Shown: positions 54,484 to 63,103 of the stretch, one piece after another
How positions within the stretch are numbered: position 1 is the first letter of the stretch
Layout of the letters: every line of letters begins with the position of its first letter
Source: Dictyobacter vulcani
GTDB taxonomy: Bacteria > Chloroflexota > Ktedonobacteria > Ktedonobacterales > Ktedonobacteraceae
Assembly: GCF_008974265.1 (NCBI RefSeq)
Contig: NZ_BKZW01000001.1
Location: 2,046,001-2,110,000 of the forward strand
Direction of reading: 5' to 3'
DNA length: 64,000 nucleotides
Made by a program: the position numbers and the translations under genes
Notes under the pieces: model-generated
Databases searched by the model: none
The model's input: only the letters and a program-made list of their open reading frames with translations
Told to the model about the DNA's origin: nothing

Positions 54484-55671
54484 ATGATAACAAAGTTTAG
54501 GTTTCGTAACTGGCAAAAAACTTATCTACTGCTCGCGCTGAGTTCGCTGACGATTGTAGCAGGTGGTCTGGCAGGATTTACCTGGCAGACGCCACAAAGT
54601 ACTAAAGCAGCTGATGAGAGTGTTCTCGGAGGTCCTTCCCTATCAGCCACCACGGTTGACCATATTTTTGCGCAGATGGGGAGTCCGATGACTGGTACGG
54701 GAGCTATAGTAGAGCAGGCCTCACGCAGCACCAACATTGATGATGCCTTCGCCATGGCCGTCTGGTGGGCTGAAACCAATGATGGCATGGCCGGCGTTGG
54801 ACTGGGAGATCGCAATCCTGGTAGTGTTCGTGGCACTGCTGGCTATCCCTCGGGCTACGATGGTTACACGATCTATCCATCCTATGCTGCGGCGATCAGC
54901 GACTGGTTTCGTCTGATCAAGAATAGCTATGTAATTGGTCGCGGTACTATTGGCGTCTACAGTATCAGCGTACCATACGTTGGTACCGCTGGAGCAGGCA
55001 ACTGGGCCTATAAAGTTACCAGCCTGATGGCCAGATATCGCTATTTAGCCCCGCCACCGCCGCCATCAGCATCAATACCAGCGACGACCTCGGCGCAGAC
55101 AGTTTCCACCCCCTTATCCACACCCCGCATACATTCCCAGATACGCCCCCATACCCATATACGTGCCTATGCGCCCATCGGCAACGAAACAGACTGGGAG
55201 CGGCTACTCGCCGAAAAACGCCATCAGTTATGGCTTGCTAAATTGGAAGAGGCTAGCAGCGCTGAAAGATCCGTTGAGGTTCCAATCCACCATACCTCAC
55301 AACCAGAGCGTAGAGCAGAGAAACTGGCACCAATGTCCTTGCTGCAACAAGAACCCATGTTTGCAGGAGGAGCCGTCCTGATCCTGATAGCCATCCTGAC
55401 CATCACAGGACTCGAAATAGGCCGGCGCAAACTAGCCAGAAAAGCCATACCCACGCCAGTAGTAGCCACTGCTCCACTCCAGGCAAGCCATACGATAACA
55501 GCATCTCGCTTCACTGCCACAGAAGAGCTAACCCGGGTACCCCCTACCCCGATACTCGTCAGCCAGAGAGGAGTCCCACTAACACCCTTCATGCCCAACA
55601 GAGCGCCCGGCGTAGCTAATCAGCCAACGGACAGATTAATCCCGCGCATCCGTAAAGAGCAAAAAAATTAG
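54484..55671 (+). CDS. Secreted lysozyme-like protein with C-terminal membrane anchor
   Basis: A 395-residue exported protein with a signal peptide (~13-36) and a lysozyme-like domain (~60-195). A candidate catalytic Glu lies in WWAETNDG, followed by GDRNPGSVRG and YPSYAAAISDWFRLI, as in glucosaminidase or transglycosylase folds. A Pro/Thr-rich and charged linker follows, with one more helix at ~295-315 and a basic tail. The two hydrophobic ends could anchor it in the membrane at both sides of the wall. The exact enzyme class was not determined. Its gene stands alone before the tRNAs. A wall-remodelling role fits with the PBPs and amidase elsewhere in the window. Confidence 0.8.
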   Translation: MITKFRFRNWQKTYLLLALSSLTIVAGGLAGFTWQTPQSTKAADESVLGGPSLSATTVDHIFAQMGSPMTGTGAIVEQASRSTNIDDAFAMAVWWAETNDGMAGVGLGDRNPGSVRGTAGYPSGYDGYTIYPSYAAAISDWFRLIKNSYVIGRGTIGVYSISVPYVGTAGAGNWAYKVTSLMARYRYLAPPPPPSASIPATTSAQTVSTPLSTPRIHSQIRPHTHIRAYAPIGNETDWERLLAEKRHQLWLAKLEEASSAERSVEVPIHHTSQPERRAEKLAPMSLLQQEPMFAGGAVLILIAILTITGLEIGRRKLARKAIPTPVVATAPLQASHTITASRFTATEELTRVPPTPILVSQRGVPLTPFMPNRAPGVANQPTDRLIPRIRKEQKN

Positions 55672-55683
55672 TACTGAAAACAG

Positions 55684-55712
55684 TTGACAAAGTAGCGTCA
55701 GCGGTGTATGAT
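55684..55712 (+). promoter_or_regulatory. Strong promoter of the tRNA operon
   Basis: TTGACA (55684-55689), a 17-base spacer, then TATGAT (55707-55712). Transcription should start close to 55720, 17 bases before tRNA-Leu. Both boxes are consensus or nearly so, as expected for a stable-RNA promoter. Confidence 0.85.
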
Positions 55713-55736
55713 ACTTCACGTAATCCGAAAGGAAAT

Positions 55737-55816
55737 GCCCTCGTGGCGGAATGGTATACGCAGCAGCTTGAGGGGCTGTGCCGAGAGGCGTGGTGGTTCG
55801 AGTCCACTCGAGGGCA
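55737..55816 (+). tRNA. tRNA-Leu (anticodon GAG)
   Basis: A class II tRNA. The acceptor stem GCCCTCG/CGAGGGC is closed, the D-arm is GCG/CGC, the anticodon stem GCAGC pairs with GCTGT around the loop TTGAGGG, giving GAG, and a long variable arm precedes the T-arm with loop TTCGAGT. The discriminator is A. The CCA end is not encoded (the DNA reads TCCA), so it must be added by the CCA enzyme, which is encoded in this window. Confidence 0.95.
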
Positions 55817-55867
55817 TCCAATTTGACATCACAGAAGAGCAATCGATGTGAGCGTTAAATTTTATTC

Positions 55868-55941
55868 GGGCGATTAGCTCAGCTGGTTAGAGCGGCTGCT
55901 TTACACGCAGTAGGTCTGGGGTTCGAATCCCTAATCGCCCA
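55868..55941 (+). tRNA. tRNA-Val (anticodon UAC)
   Basis: A class I tRNA with acceptor stem GGGCGAT/ATCGCCC, D-arm GCTC/GAGC and anticodon stem GCTGC/GCAGT. The loop TTTACAC gives anticodon TAC (UAC in RNA), and the T-loop is TTCGAAT. The discriminator A is followed by CC and then T, so the full CCA is not encoded. It lies 51 bases after tRNA-Leu and shares its promoter. Confidence 0.96.
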
Positions 55942-55956
55942 CCTCAAAGCGCTTCC

Positions 55957-56005
55957 AAAGCCCATTCATAGCAAGCAGGCACAAATGCTATGGATGGGCT
56001 TTTTG
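55957..56005 (+). terminator. Intrinsic terminator of the tRNA operon
   Basis: A 17-base stem with one internal mismatch (55957-55973 with 55986-56002) and a 12-nt loop, followed by a T-run (CTTTTTG). It ends transcription 16 bases after tRNA-Val. Confidence 0.88.
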
Positions 56006-56098
56006 CTATCCCAGACCTACTGTTTCGTCAGAACAGCTAATTTTTTGGGTTTCTCGCAGTCTGCGAAGATTATTGTCAGGTTGAAAGCAGGTTCTTGC

Positions 56099-56674
56099 TT
56101 ATGGCTTTTTCTTTTGTAGGCGTGCTAAGCGTTCGTTGTCTTGTTTCAGTCGTGTCTCTGCCTTGACAAGTAGCTCCGCAATTCGCTCCTGAGGCCAGAT
56201 AACCACGCCGTCGTCATCGGCGATGACCAGGTCTCCATCACGTATCACCTTGCCACCAATCGAGACTGTACCACCAACGATGGCAGGTCCATTTTTCTTT
56301 GGCGCAGTTGGGGTGACACCGCGACACCATACCGCGAAGTTCATCTCACGGATCTCACGGGAATCACGTACCAGTCCATCGGTGATCAGGCCGGCGATGC
56401 CACCGTTCTTCATTTCCAGGGCCATCAAGCCACCCAGAGTAGCAGTACGTGATGTATTGCCACCAGCGACGACAAGGACCGTGCCTGGCTCTGGTAGATT
56501 CTCTAACGCTTTACGGACAGACAGATTATCATCCTGACTCATCAGCACCACATGGGCAGGACCCACAACCAACGAGTTTGCTTGTAGAGGAAGTATATTG
56601 TTGGGGAGAACACCTTCACCTTCACTGGCATCGGATGCCAGTGTCGCGTTAAGCCACTCTGGAAATTTTTCCAT
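56099..56674 (-). CDS. RraA-like protein / HMG-aldolase family
   Basis: A 191-residue protein of the RraA-like fold. Motifs: VVAGGNTSRTATLGGLMA, then GLITDGLVRDSREI with the conserved Arg-Asp, and GGTVSIGGKVIRDGDLVIAD, the usual end of the core. In this family some members inhibit RNase E and others are metal-dependent aldolases acting on 4-hydroxy-4-methyl-2-oxoglutarate or oxaloacetate decarboxylases. The presence of both conserved Asp and Arg favours an enzyme, and this window shows RNase J rather than RNase E. An AGAGGTAGG site precedes the ATG at 56674 at a longer distance than usual. Confidence 0.9.
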   Translation of the reverse strand: MEKFPEWLNATLASDASEGEGVLPNNILPLQANSLVVGPAHVVLMSQDDNLSVRKALENLPEPGTVLVVAGGNTSRTATLGGLMALEMKNGGIAGLITDGLVRDSREIREMNFAVWCRGVTPTAPKKNGPAIVGGTVSIGGKVIRDGDLVIADDDGVVIWPQERIAELLVKAETRLKQDNERLARLQKKKP

Positions 56675-56792
56675 AAATTTCTACGCCTACCTCTCATAAA
56701 TTGCTTGTTCAATTGTTCAGTATATCTCTCATCAAATAGAAATACAATGCTGATACCATAACATGAGATATCGAGCTCAAATACATTTATCA

Positions 56793-57905
56793 TCAGGATG
56801 GCTTTAGAGATCCATCAGGTATTGCCGTCTCTGGATGCGACATTGTTTTATGCAATTGTTCCACAGTGATATTCCTGGCATTGCGCAGTTCAGCTCCGCT
56901 GAGGTTGGCGCCACTGAGATTGGCATTGTTGAGATTGGCATCGTTGAGGTCGGCTCCCTGAAGATCTGCTCCACTGAGATCAGCTCCGCGGAGAAATGCT
57001 CCACTGAGATTAGTATTGTTGAGTTGAACGCCGTTGAGGTTAGCTCGGTGAAGGTTGGCATTAATGAGTTGGGCTCCGCTGAGGCTAGCTCGGTGGAGGT
57101 TGGCATTAATGAGTTGGGCTTCGCTAAGATTAGTATCACTGAGCCGTGCTCCCTGAAGATCGGCTCCACTGAAGTCGACACCAAATAAGTAGGCTCTGTT
57201 GAGGTCAATTCCACGCAGGATTGCACCATTGAGTTTGGAGCCGCGCAGATTGACATCACGGAGGTCAGCTCCGCTGAGATTAGCTCTATGAATATTGATG
57301 CCGCGTAGATTGGCCCCGCTGAGGTCGATGTAGCTGAGGTCAGCCTCACGGAGGTCTGCTCCGCGTAGATTAAGAATTGGTTTATCTTTATCTAACAGGT
57401 CTGCTTCATAGATAAATTCAATAATACTTCTCTTACGAGCAGGATCTAAACGCGGTAGAATGGTCAGCGTGCGAACCCGCGCGATTTTACGCACCTCATC
57501 CTTTTCCTCTGACCCACGTAAATTTCGATCGAGCAGGAGCTCTGACATTTTATCGACATACACTTGCAAAGCGGCCTCCCGTTGATTGTCCGCTGCAATG
57601 TCACGCTCGGTTTGGTCCCGTACTTGCGTGCTTTTCTGCTCATTGCGACTGCTTGTAAGATTAAAGACATAGCCCCCAATGGCCAGCACTGCTGGAATAA
57701 TGAGGAGTTGCAGCCAGTCCCACAGTGTTTTTGCATGTTGCTTCGGATCGCTCGTCTCTGGTCCGAAGCCGGTCCATTGCCATTGAAACAAACTTCCGAG
57801 CATAACAAGAGCAATCAGGACAATGAGTCCTAGAAAGAAGAGATTTATAAGAGTGATTGCTAGAGGTCTTCTGGCTTTCTGCCACCAGGAGTGAATTTTT
57901 GACAT
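56793..57905 (-). CDS. Pentapeptide-repeat protein with N-terminal membrane region
   Basis: A 370-residue protein. Two membrane helices (~18-40 and ~68-86) precede a charged region (~87-175), and residues ~180-355 are pentapeptide repeats of the A(D/N)LxX type (for example LRGADLREADLSYIDLSGAN). These fold as a right-handed square beta-helix. The size and order (helices, linker, repeats) are like membrane-linked pentapeptide proteins near potassium or ion transport functions, but no channel motif is present. The repeats end with LNNANLSGANLSGAELRNAR. The start ATG has an AAGAGGCAAG site. The minus-strand gene stands alone. Confidence 0.9.
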   Translation of the reverse strand: MSKIHSWWQKARRPLAITLINLFFLGLIVLIALVMLGSLFQWQWTGFGPETSDPKQHAKTLWDWLQLLIIPAVLAIGGYVFNLTSSRNEQKSTQVRDQTERDIAADNQREAALQVYVDKMSELLLDRNLRGSEEKDEVRKIARVRTLTILPRLDPARKRSIIEFIYEADLLDKDKPILNLRGADLREADLSYIDLSGANLRGINIHRANLSGADLRDVNLRGSKLNGAILRGIDLNRAYLFGVDFSGADLQGARLSDTNLSEAQLINANLHRASLSGAQLINANLHRANLNGVQLNNTNLSGAFLRGADLSGADLQGADLNDANLNNANLSGANLSGAELRNARNITVEQLHKTMSHPETAIPDGSLKPS

Positions 57906-58704
57906 TATGCACTTGCCTCTTGAGATTATGTTTTTACTATCTTAAACGTAGCAGATGCAGTTTTCTTAAATTTACCACTTTGTAAGAAGGATAAATGAAT
58001 GAGAGTATTTATTTCATTATGTAAGAAACTTAATACTCTTACAATAGAATTACATATTTACAAACAATTATATCCCCAGAATTAACAAATATAATCTGGA
58101 TATTTCTCAATAGCTAAATTAGCTATATACATTTATTGTTAATATGTGGAATCTACATCATCCAACCTCTTTATCTTTCTAGATTATATAGCTTTAGATA
58201 GTGTTCTGATAGATTTTTTTCTATTCTAGCGGTCGCAACCTCTGAGTTAAGCTAGTCAGGGTTGGTAGGAATTATTTTGTTCAACTGAATCTTTTAGATG
58301 AGAATGACACAAAGCGTAGCTGCTTGATATAGGATCTCTGTTAGAGTAGATATTTTGTCTATAATTCTAAGAGATAGTCTGAAAAGCTTTGCACGCATGC
58401 TCATAGATAATAAGAATTCTTAGCATCATATCAACATAAGTATCTCCAAATATGTGCTGCGACAAAGGAACTTGCAAGATATTTATATGTAAAAATTTAA
58501 CATAGATTTCATAAATTTAACAATTCCGATAATAATGCACTAAATTAATTTTTGTGAATCTCATCGTGTTCTCATAATTAGCAAGTATTATAGAAGGGCA
58601 TATATTGAATATGCACATTTTCTTGAAAGGGGGTTAATTTACCAGAAGTAGTTTATACCCGATATATTGTTAGTAGTTATCCGGAAAGGAAAAAGTGTTT
58701 CACT
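57906..58704. other. 800-base AT-rich gap without a recognised gene
   Basis: Very AT-rich DNA (58000-58560 especially) with many in-frame stops on all strands. No long inverted repeat, tRNA, transposon end or coding frame with a ribosome site was seen. Short words such as TTACAATAGAATTAC occur near 58038. It should hold the promoters of the pentapeptide gene and of the gene at 58705. Confidence 0.4.
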
Positions 58705-59088
58705 ATGAGTCAGATTACACACAGAGAGTCCCGTTTCGAGTTCGTTTCCATTGCCATTCTTTTACTCGCCCTTGGTACTGCGTTTGCACACTTATATCTC
58801 GCAGCCCAGCCAGATGAAGATCTGCGCTTCTGGTTCATGTTAAACGGTATTGGCTATCTGGGTCTTCTCGGAGCATTCTTCTTGCCAGCACTCAAAGCGT
58901 ATCAGGGGATAATACGCTGGGCGTTGCTTGGCTACACATTGCTGACGATTGTGCTCTGGTTCTTCCTGGGGAGTCCAAGTGAAGGTGGACCATTGGATCC
59001 ATTCGATGTCTCAGTCAAAGTGATTGAAGTAGTCCTCTGCCTTCTGCTCATTGTGCACTGGCGCAAGACCGCAACACAACGTGCCTAG
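58705..59088 (+). CDS. Small four-helix membrane protein (unknown)
   Basis: A 127-residue protein with four predicted membrane helices (~13-31, ~42-62, ~70-88, ~101-118) and short polar loops. Not recognised as a named family. The ATG at 58705 is preceded at about ten bases by a GGAAAGGAAAAA site. It is a single-gene unit with its own terminator. Small four-helix proteins of this kind occur widely in Chloroflexota, but no role is proposed here. Confidence 0.78.
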   Translation: MSQITHRESRFEFVSIAILLLALGTAFAHLYLAAQPDEDLRFWFMLNGIGYLGLLGAFFLPALKAYQGIIRWALLGYTLLTIVLWFFLGSPSEGGPLDPFDVSVKVIEVVLCLLLIVHWRKTATQRA

Positions 59089-59150
59089 ACAAGAGGATAT
59101 ACTATTCTTTCGCCCGATGATGGGTTGATATAACTAGCATGGGTGCCAGA

Positions 59151-59190
59151 ATACTATGCAGGGAATTTTTCTCTGCATGGTATTTTTTTT
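59151..59190 (+). terminator. Terminator of the four-helix protein gene
   Basis: Stem 59151-59164 with 59170-59183 (12 of 14 pairs plus G-T) and a 5-nt loop, followed by eight Ts (59183-59190). An outer 9-bp pair (TGCCAGAAT 59144-59152 with ATTCTGGCA 59194-59202) extends the base of the structure. Confidence 0.8.
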
Positions 59191-59235
59191 GCTATTCTGG
59201 CAGATCGTACCAGGGCTTTCCAATTCTCTTTTTGT

Positions 59236-59250
59236 CCCGCCTTCGGCGGG
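59236..59250. repeat. CCCGCC-ttc-GGCGGG hairpin between genes
   Basis: A six-bp GC stem with a 3-nt loop between the four-helix protein gene and the FemX gene. It resembles the CCCGCC/GGCGGG part of the insertion at 53867-54014. No T-run follows on either strand. Confidence 0.5.
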
Positions 59251-59279
59251 AGAAGAGGGAGGAGATGAAGAAAGCCAGA

Positions 59280-60398
59280 TTACCTGACTGGAACTGGCTC
59301 TTCTACTTTTTTGACTGTGTATTCCTGGCGCTTTCTGGCAAGTTCTGAGCGCTCGTAGCGGGCGCTGGCGTAGCGGTGCTTTAACTGACGAACCAGATTA
59401 TAGAGTCGATAGACAGTAAGGTTATACGGCTTCTCCTGGCTACGCATGGCACAGTGTGCCTGTCCACCAAAGCCACGTTTAAAGGTATAGACACCCCAGT
59501 TGGGATCCTTAGGACCTTCCGTTTCAGTCAGTACAGCAGGAATACCCATGAAGTTATAATGGGTACAACCATGCTCGCGTCCCCATTGCAGTCCGGTCCA
59601 TTGTAAAAGATGGTTCGGCATCACGTGGCGGGCCTGGGATGAGGAGGCTCCATAGCGATACCAGCACCAGTCGCCACAGCGCATGACGATGATACCGGCA
59701 ATAGCTTTCCCTTCATACTCCGCCAGAAAGAGGGCTGCATTATCATCGCGCTCAAACAGACTCAAGATATATTCAAAATGGTCGACCGCATGGATGAAAA
59801 ACTGGTCGCGTTCACTGGTTTCCTGCAAGAGCGTGTGGAAGAGCTGGATATCTTCAGAACCATGGCCGCGACGAATTTTTACGCCTTTCCGTTGCGCGAG
59901 ACGGATATTGTAGCGCCACTTCTCTTTCATATTAGCCAGTTGCTGTTTTTCATCGGGATAAATATCGAGTACCCATTCCCCTCGTTCATGAATAAAGCTA
60001 TCCGTGGCGGCAAAGCCATAACGCTCAAAGGCCTGTAGCGCGGCTATATCATGCTCATGAACCACAGGATCAATTTTGAGCATAAAGGCATTGTGCTTGC
60101 GAGCCAGACTATCCACAAAGTGCAGGAGCAACGAGAAGGCAGGTGAAGACAGATCCGCCATGATCGGTCCACGCGGCGCATAAAAATAACTATTGTTAAC
60201 CTTAGGCAGGCGCATGGCCAGTACCAGCATCGCGGCGCAGAGATTTCCAGCCTCATCGATTACCCCGCAATACAAAGGAATCGAATCGGCCCGCTGTGCC
60301 AGCATTCCCCATTCATATGTCTGGGTAATCGCACCAAAGGTCGAGCTAGCAATAAAGGTATTCCATTTGCGTACATCAGTGATCAAACATGCTTCCAT
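59280..60398 (-). CDS. FemAB/FemX-type peptidyl transferase
   Basis: A 372-residue enzyme of the FemX/FemAB family, which adds amino acids from aminoacyl-tRNA to the lipid-linked peptidoglycan precursor to make peptide cross-bridges. Two GNAT-like halves are recognisable: the first with TQTYEWGMLAQ, MRLPKVNNSYFYAPRGPIM, and the second with WCWYRYGASS and the WGREHGCTHYNFMGIP segment. Length is in the usual range. The ATG at 60398 starts one base after the WD40 gene ends and its ribosome site lies within that gene, so the two are translationally coupled. The amino acid added cannot be read from sequence. Confidence 0.9.
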   Translation of the reverse strand: MEACLITDVRKWNTFIASSTFGAITQTYEWGMLAQRADSIPLYCGVIDEAGNLCAAMLVLAMRLPKVNNSYFYAPRGPIMADLSSPAFSLLLHFVDSLARKHNAFMLKIDPVVHEHDIAALQAFERYGFAATDSFIHERGEWVLDIYPDEKQQLANMKEKWRYNIRLAQRKGVKIRRGHGSEDIQLFHTLLQETSERDQFFIHAVDHFEYILSLFERDDNAALFLAEYEGKAIAGIIVMRCGDWCWYRYGASSSQARHVMPNHLLQWTGLQWGREHGCTHYNFMGIPAVLTETEGPKDPNWGVYTFKRGFGGQAHCAMRSQEKPYNLTVYRLYNLVRQLKHRYASARYERSELARKRQEYTVKKVEEPVPVR

Positions 60399-60399
60399 T

Positions 60400-61443
60400 C
60401 TACGATCTCTCTTCTTCTTCTTCTAATATGTCAATCAAACTGACTGTCCGATTACAACTGCCAATCGCGAGCTGCTGACTGGTCATTTCCGGCTTTTGCA
60501 AAGTCTTCGACCAGGCCAGCGCATTAGCCGTCAGGCCTTCAAGTTGTCCAGCTTTATAAGGATGGGCATACACGTACAGCGGTGTTTTCTGCGGTGGATG
60601 CCAGATATGGAGAACATTATCAGTACTGGTGGAGGCGATAAAGCGGCCATCTGGCGACCAGGCGATCTGGTCAATCCAATATTCAGTGGTATTATGCTGT
60701 AGATAGATGACCTGACATACGCCTGTCTCAACATCCCAAACGTGAATATTATCAGCACCTGAAGCAATGTATTTCTCATCTGGCGACCAGGCCAGATTAA
60801 GCACCCAGTAATCTTCATGTCCTGCATAGCACAAAAGGTTGGCCCCGCTGGTCGCATCCCAGAGATAAACCTGGTTATCATCACCAACGGAAGCAAACTT
60901 ACTACCGCCAGGTGACCAGGCAATAGCATCAATACCATAGTTGCCTGTTAGCTGTCCGGTATCTATGCTTCGCGCCTCCAGATGGGTCGTATGCAGTAAA
61001 GAAATATGATTATCCTCACTACCAGTCGCTAACAAACGACCATCCGGAGACCAAGAAAGCGCCCGAATGACAGGTTGCTCAGTATACAGCAGACGCGTCG
61101 TTCCGGTCTCAACATCCCAGATACGCACGGTCCGATCCTCACTGGCGGAAGCCATCAACTGCTGATCGGGAGACCAGGCCAGCGCGGTAATCTCATCGTG
61201 ATGTTCCTGATAACGCAAACGAGGCACAGGTTTGTCACAATTGCTCATCTCCCATAGCTGAACATCGAACCCGGGCAGAGTACAAGCGATAGACAGGTCC
61301 CGCGAATCTTCACCCGGCGCTGTTTTCGCGCTGTAAGAGAGCGCGACAAGTGACGAATAGTGCGGATCCAGTAGTTCACATTCCAACTCAAACGAGGTTA
61401 TCCGTAACTGTGCCATACACGACTCAGTAGATAGAATGTTCAT
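60400..61443 (-). CDS. WD40 repeat protein
   Basis: A 347-residue soluble protein with five clear WD40 repeats between ~70 and ~300, each ending in a WD or equivalent (VRIWDVETG, VYLWDATSG, IHVWDVETG, LHIWHPP) and with AWSPDGR starts. The rest can form one or two further, weaker repeats to close the propeller. It probably acts as a binding platform. No kinase or protease domain is attached. It is directly followed by the FemX gene (one base apart). An open frame reaches 61449, but the ATG at 61443 has an AAGGAAG site at better distance. Confidence 0.9.
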   Translation of the reverse strand: MNILSTESCMAQLRITSFELECELLDPHYSSLVALSYSAKTAPGEDSRDLSIACTLPGFDVQLWEMSNCDKPVPRLRYQEHHDEITALAWSPDQQLMASASEDRTVRIWDVETGTTRLLYTEQPVIRALSWSPDGRLLATGSEDNHISLLHTTHLEARSIDTGQLTGNYGIDAIAWSPGGSKFASVGDDNQVYLWDATSGANLLCYAGHEDYWVLNLAWSPDEKYIASGADNIHVWDVETGVCQVIYLQHNTTEYWIDQIAWSPDGRFIASTSTDNVLHIWHPPQKTPLYVYAHPYKAGQLEGLTANALAWSKTLQKPEMTSQQLAIGSCNRTVSLIDILEEEEERS

Positions 61444-61563
61444 ACACATCTTCCTTGGTGCTTATGACCAGATGATCCAACGCCACTTACGTTGGTATGC
61501 ACAAAAACGCCTGTAAATGTAGAGTTATCCTCCAACCAATTGTGCTGATAGAGACAATTAAAA

Positions 61564-61617
61564 AAGCTTAAGAATCAGATGAATATAGTAAGTAGATATT
61601 CTATCCAGCTCTTAAGC
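61564..61617. terminator. Terminator between the small membrane gene and the WD40 gene
   Basis: AGCTTAAGA (61565-61573) pairs with TCTTAAGCT (61610-61618), with A-runs before and T-runs after, so it can work in both directions. On the minus strand it follows the stop of the 51-residue protein at 61667. Confidence 0.6.
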
Positions 61618-61666
61618 TCTTTTTTTTAATATAGTAGATCGTGCTTTTGATAATAAAAGTAGAAGA

Positions 61667-61822
61667 TTAGTGAGCCCTACGCAGGCGAATGATGGTGAAC
61701 GTAACGATAGCAATCAGGGCAACAATCCAGATAGGAATGTTAAAAACAGTTTCACCCGTATCGTCATTTTGCCAGCGTATAAAAGAGATATTTGAAGCTT
61801 TTTTAATGACATCCTGTACCAT
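61667..61822 (-). CDS. 51-residue single-helix membrane protein (unknown)
   Basis: A small protein with a charged N-terminal half (~1-25) and one membrane helix at ~28-47 ending in Arg-rich RLRRAH. The ATG at 61822 has an AAGGAAC ribosome site; the frame also continues upstream to 61891 without one. Short tail-anchored proteins of this kind cannot be assigned to a family. It is a one-gene unit with a hairpin after it. Confidence 0.6.
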   Translation of the reverse strand: MVQDVIKKASNISFIRWQNDDTGETVFNIPIWIVALIAIVTFTIIRLRRAH

Positions 61823-62033
61823 AGTATGTAGTTCCTTCCATGAAAAACAACAATATATATAACAAAAAAGGTAGCATATAACCTGCTTCACATTATAGTA
61901 CTGCTGATAATGAAAGACTAATTTTCATAGTAAAGGGGGAATATTTTCCCATATATATTCACTAAAGAACATATATGCATGACATCTCGCGCCTATGGTG
62001 GTCATAACATTCAGAGGAGGGGTTATGGACAAC

Positions 62034-62060
62034 AAAAAGGCAAGGCATTGATGCCTTGCC
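62034..62060 (-). terminator. Intrinsic terminator of the sigma factor operon
   Basis: A perfect 10-bp stem (GGCAAGGCAT 62039-62048, ATGCCTTGCC 62051-62060) with a 2-nt loop. On the minus strand it is followed by CCTTTTTG. It lies about 36 bases after the stop codon of the 67-residue protein. Confidence 0.85.
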
Positions 62061-62096
62061 GTGAGGGTTCTGTATGGTTAGTCTGCAGAAAGTGGG

Positions 62097-62300
62097 TTAT
62101 TTTGCGATTGCTAATACTTCAAGGTTAGCCCAGGGCGATACGGGCTGCTCATAAGAAAAAGGAAGCTCTGATACAGCTTGCATAATACGATCAACCATAT
62201 CAACTGGTGGCTCAAACTGAGCTAATTGCTCAAAGAGCTCATCAATATCTGAGTCATTATAAAAATCGTTTTCCAGCAGATCCAGTGATATGTTGTTCAT
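62097..62300 (-). CDS. 67-residue acidic protein following the sigma factor (unknown)
   Basis: A short, strongly acidic protein (many Asp and Glu in the first half: NDFYNDSDIDELFEQL) with a hydrophobic-then-aromatic tail (PWANLEVLAIAK). The ATG at 62300 has an AGAGGGAG site. It lies 126 bases after the sigma-factor gene on the same strand and shares its terminator. Because small proteins beside ECF sigma factors often bind them, it is a candidate anti-sigma or co-regulator, but it lacks the zinc-binding HxxxCxxC of ZAS-type anti-sigma proteins. Confidence 0.75.
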   Translation of the reverse strand: MNNISLDLLENDFYNDSDIDELFEQLAQFEPPVDMVDRIMQAVSELPFSYEQPVSPWANLEVLAIAK

Positions 62301-62426
62301 AAGAACTCCCTCTACGTTATTCGTATACTTGTCTGTACTTGTCTGGTTTTAACACGAATAACCTTAGAAAGAAGTTTCAGATTTTCCAAGCTTTCTCAGC
62401 AAAGTTTCAGATTTCGTTAAGATTAG

Positions 62427-63071
62427 TTAAGAAACCGCCTCTTCAACCAGCTCTGGCTTCCAGTGTTTAGCCATCGCAGTACGCAGCAATGGACGAGCGC
62501 GCTGGAAATAGGTTTTGGCCGTTGCCTCTGGCATACTGAGTGTCTTACCGATCTCGGAGAAGCTCAACTGGCTGGCATAGCGCAACAGAACAACTGAACG
62601 GAATTTTGGTGGTAAAGAGTCGATCGCGTCTCGCAGGGCATGCTTCAGATCACTGCGCTCGGCCATCTCGTCTGGCAGCGGCTGTGTGTCTGGCATGATA
62701 TCTAATGGGGACAGATCATCGTCGTCGTGGCTGGCCTCTAGCTCGGAGAAATGAATGGAGCGTTTGCGGCGCAGTTCATCTAAACAACGATTGCGTGCAA
62801 CCTGGAATAACCAGGCTTTCAATGGCTCGCCGGTGCGCAGCAGTGTGGGCATAGAAATGTACAGCTGCAAAAATACTTGTTGGGAAACATCACAGGCCAG
62901 GTCATAATCTCCCAATAGATGGCAGATAAAGTTGAAGAGAGAAGTATTGTAGCGTTGCACTAATACTTCAAAAGATCCTTGATCACCTGCGAGTGTTTGC
63001 GTAACCAACATTCCATCAGTGATTTCATTGCTCTGTAACTTCTGAATTCTAGCGTGTTCTTTAACTTGCAT
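62427..63071 (-). CDS. ECF-type RNA polymerase sigma factor
   Basis: A 214-residue extracytoplasmic-function sigma factor that would direct RNA polymerase to its own set of promoters. Region 2 is seen in VLVQRYNTSLFNFICHLLGD ... AWLFQVARNRCLDELRRKR (~30-105), an acidic linker of about 35 residues follows, and region 4 in IDSLPPKFRSVVLLRYASQL ... IGKTLSMPEATAKTYFQRAR (~150-205). The linker is longer than in the typical ECF protein. The frame extends to 63161, but the ATG at 63071 has a GAGGT site and lies 26 bases from a good promoter start. No canonical anti-sigma gene is adjacent. Confidence 0.94.
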   Translation of the reverse strand: MQVKEHARIQKLQSNEITDGMLVTQTLAGDQGSFEVLVQRYNTSLFNFICHLLGDYDLACDVSQQVFLQLYISMPTLLRTGEPLKAWLFQVARNRCLDELRRKRSIHFSELEASHDDDDLSPLDIMPDTQPLPDEMAERSDLKHALRDAIDSLPPKFRSVVLLRYASQLSFSEIGKTLSMPEATAKTYFQRARPLLRTAMAKHWKPELVEEAVS

Positions 63072-63103
63072 TATTAACAACCTCACTTTCTTTTGACTCC
63101 TAT

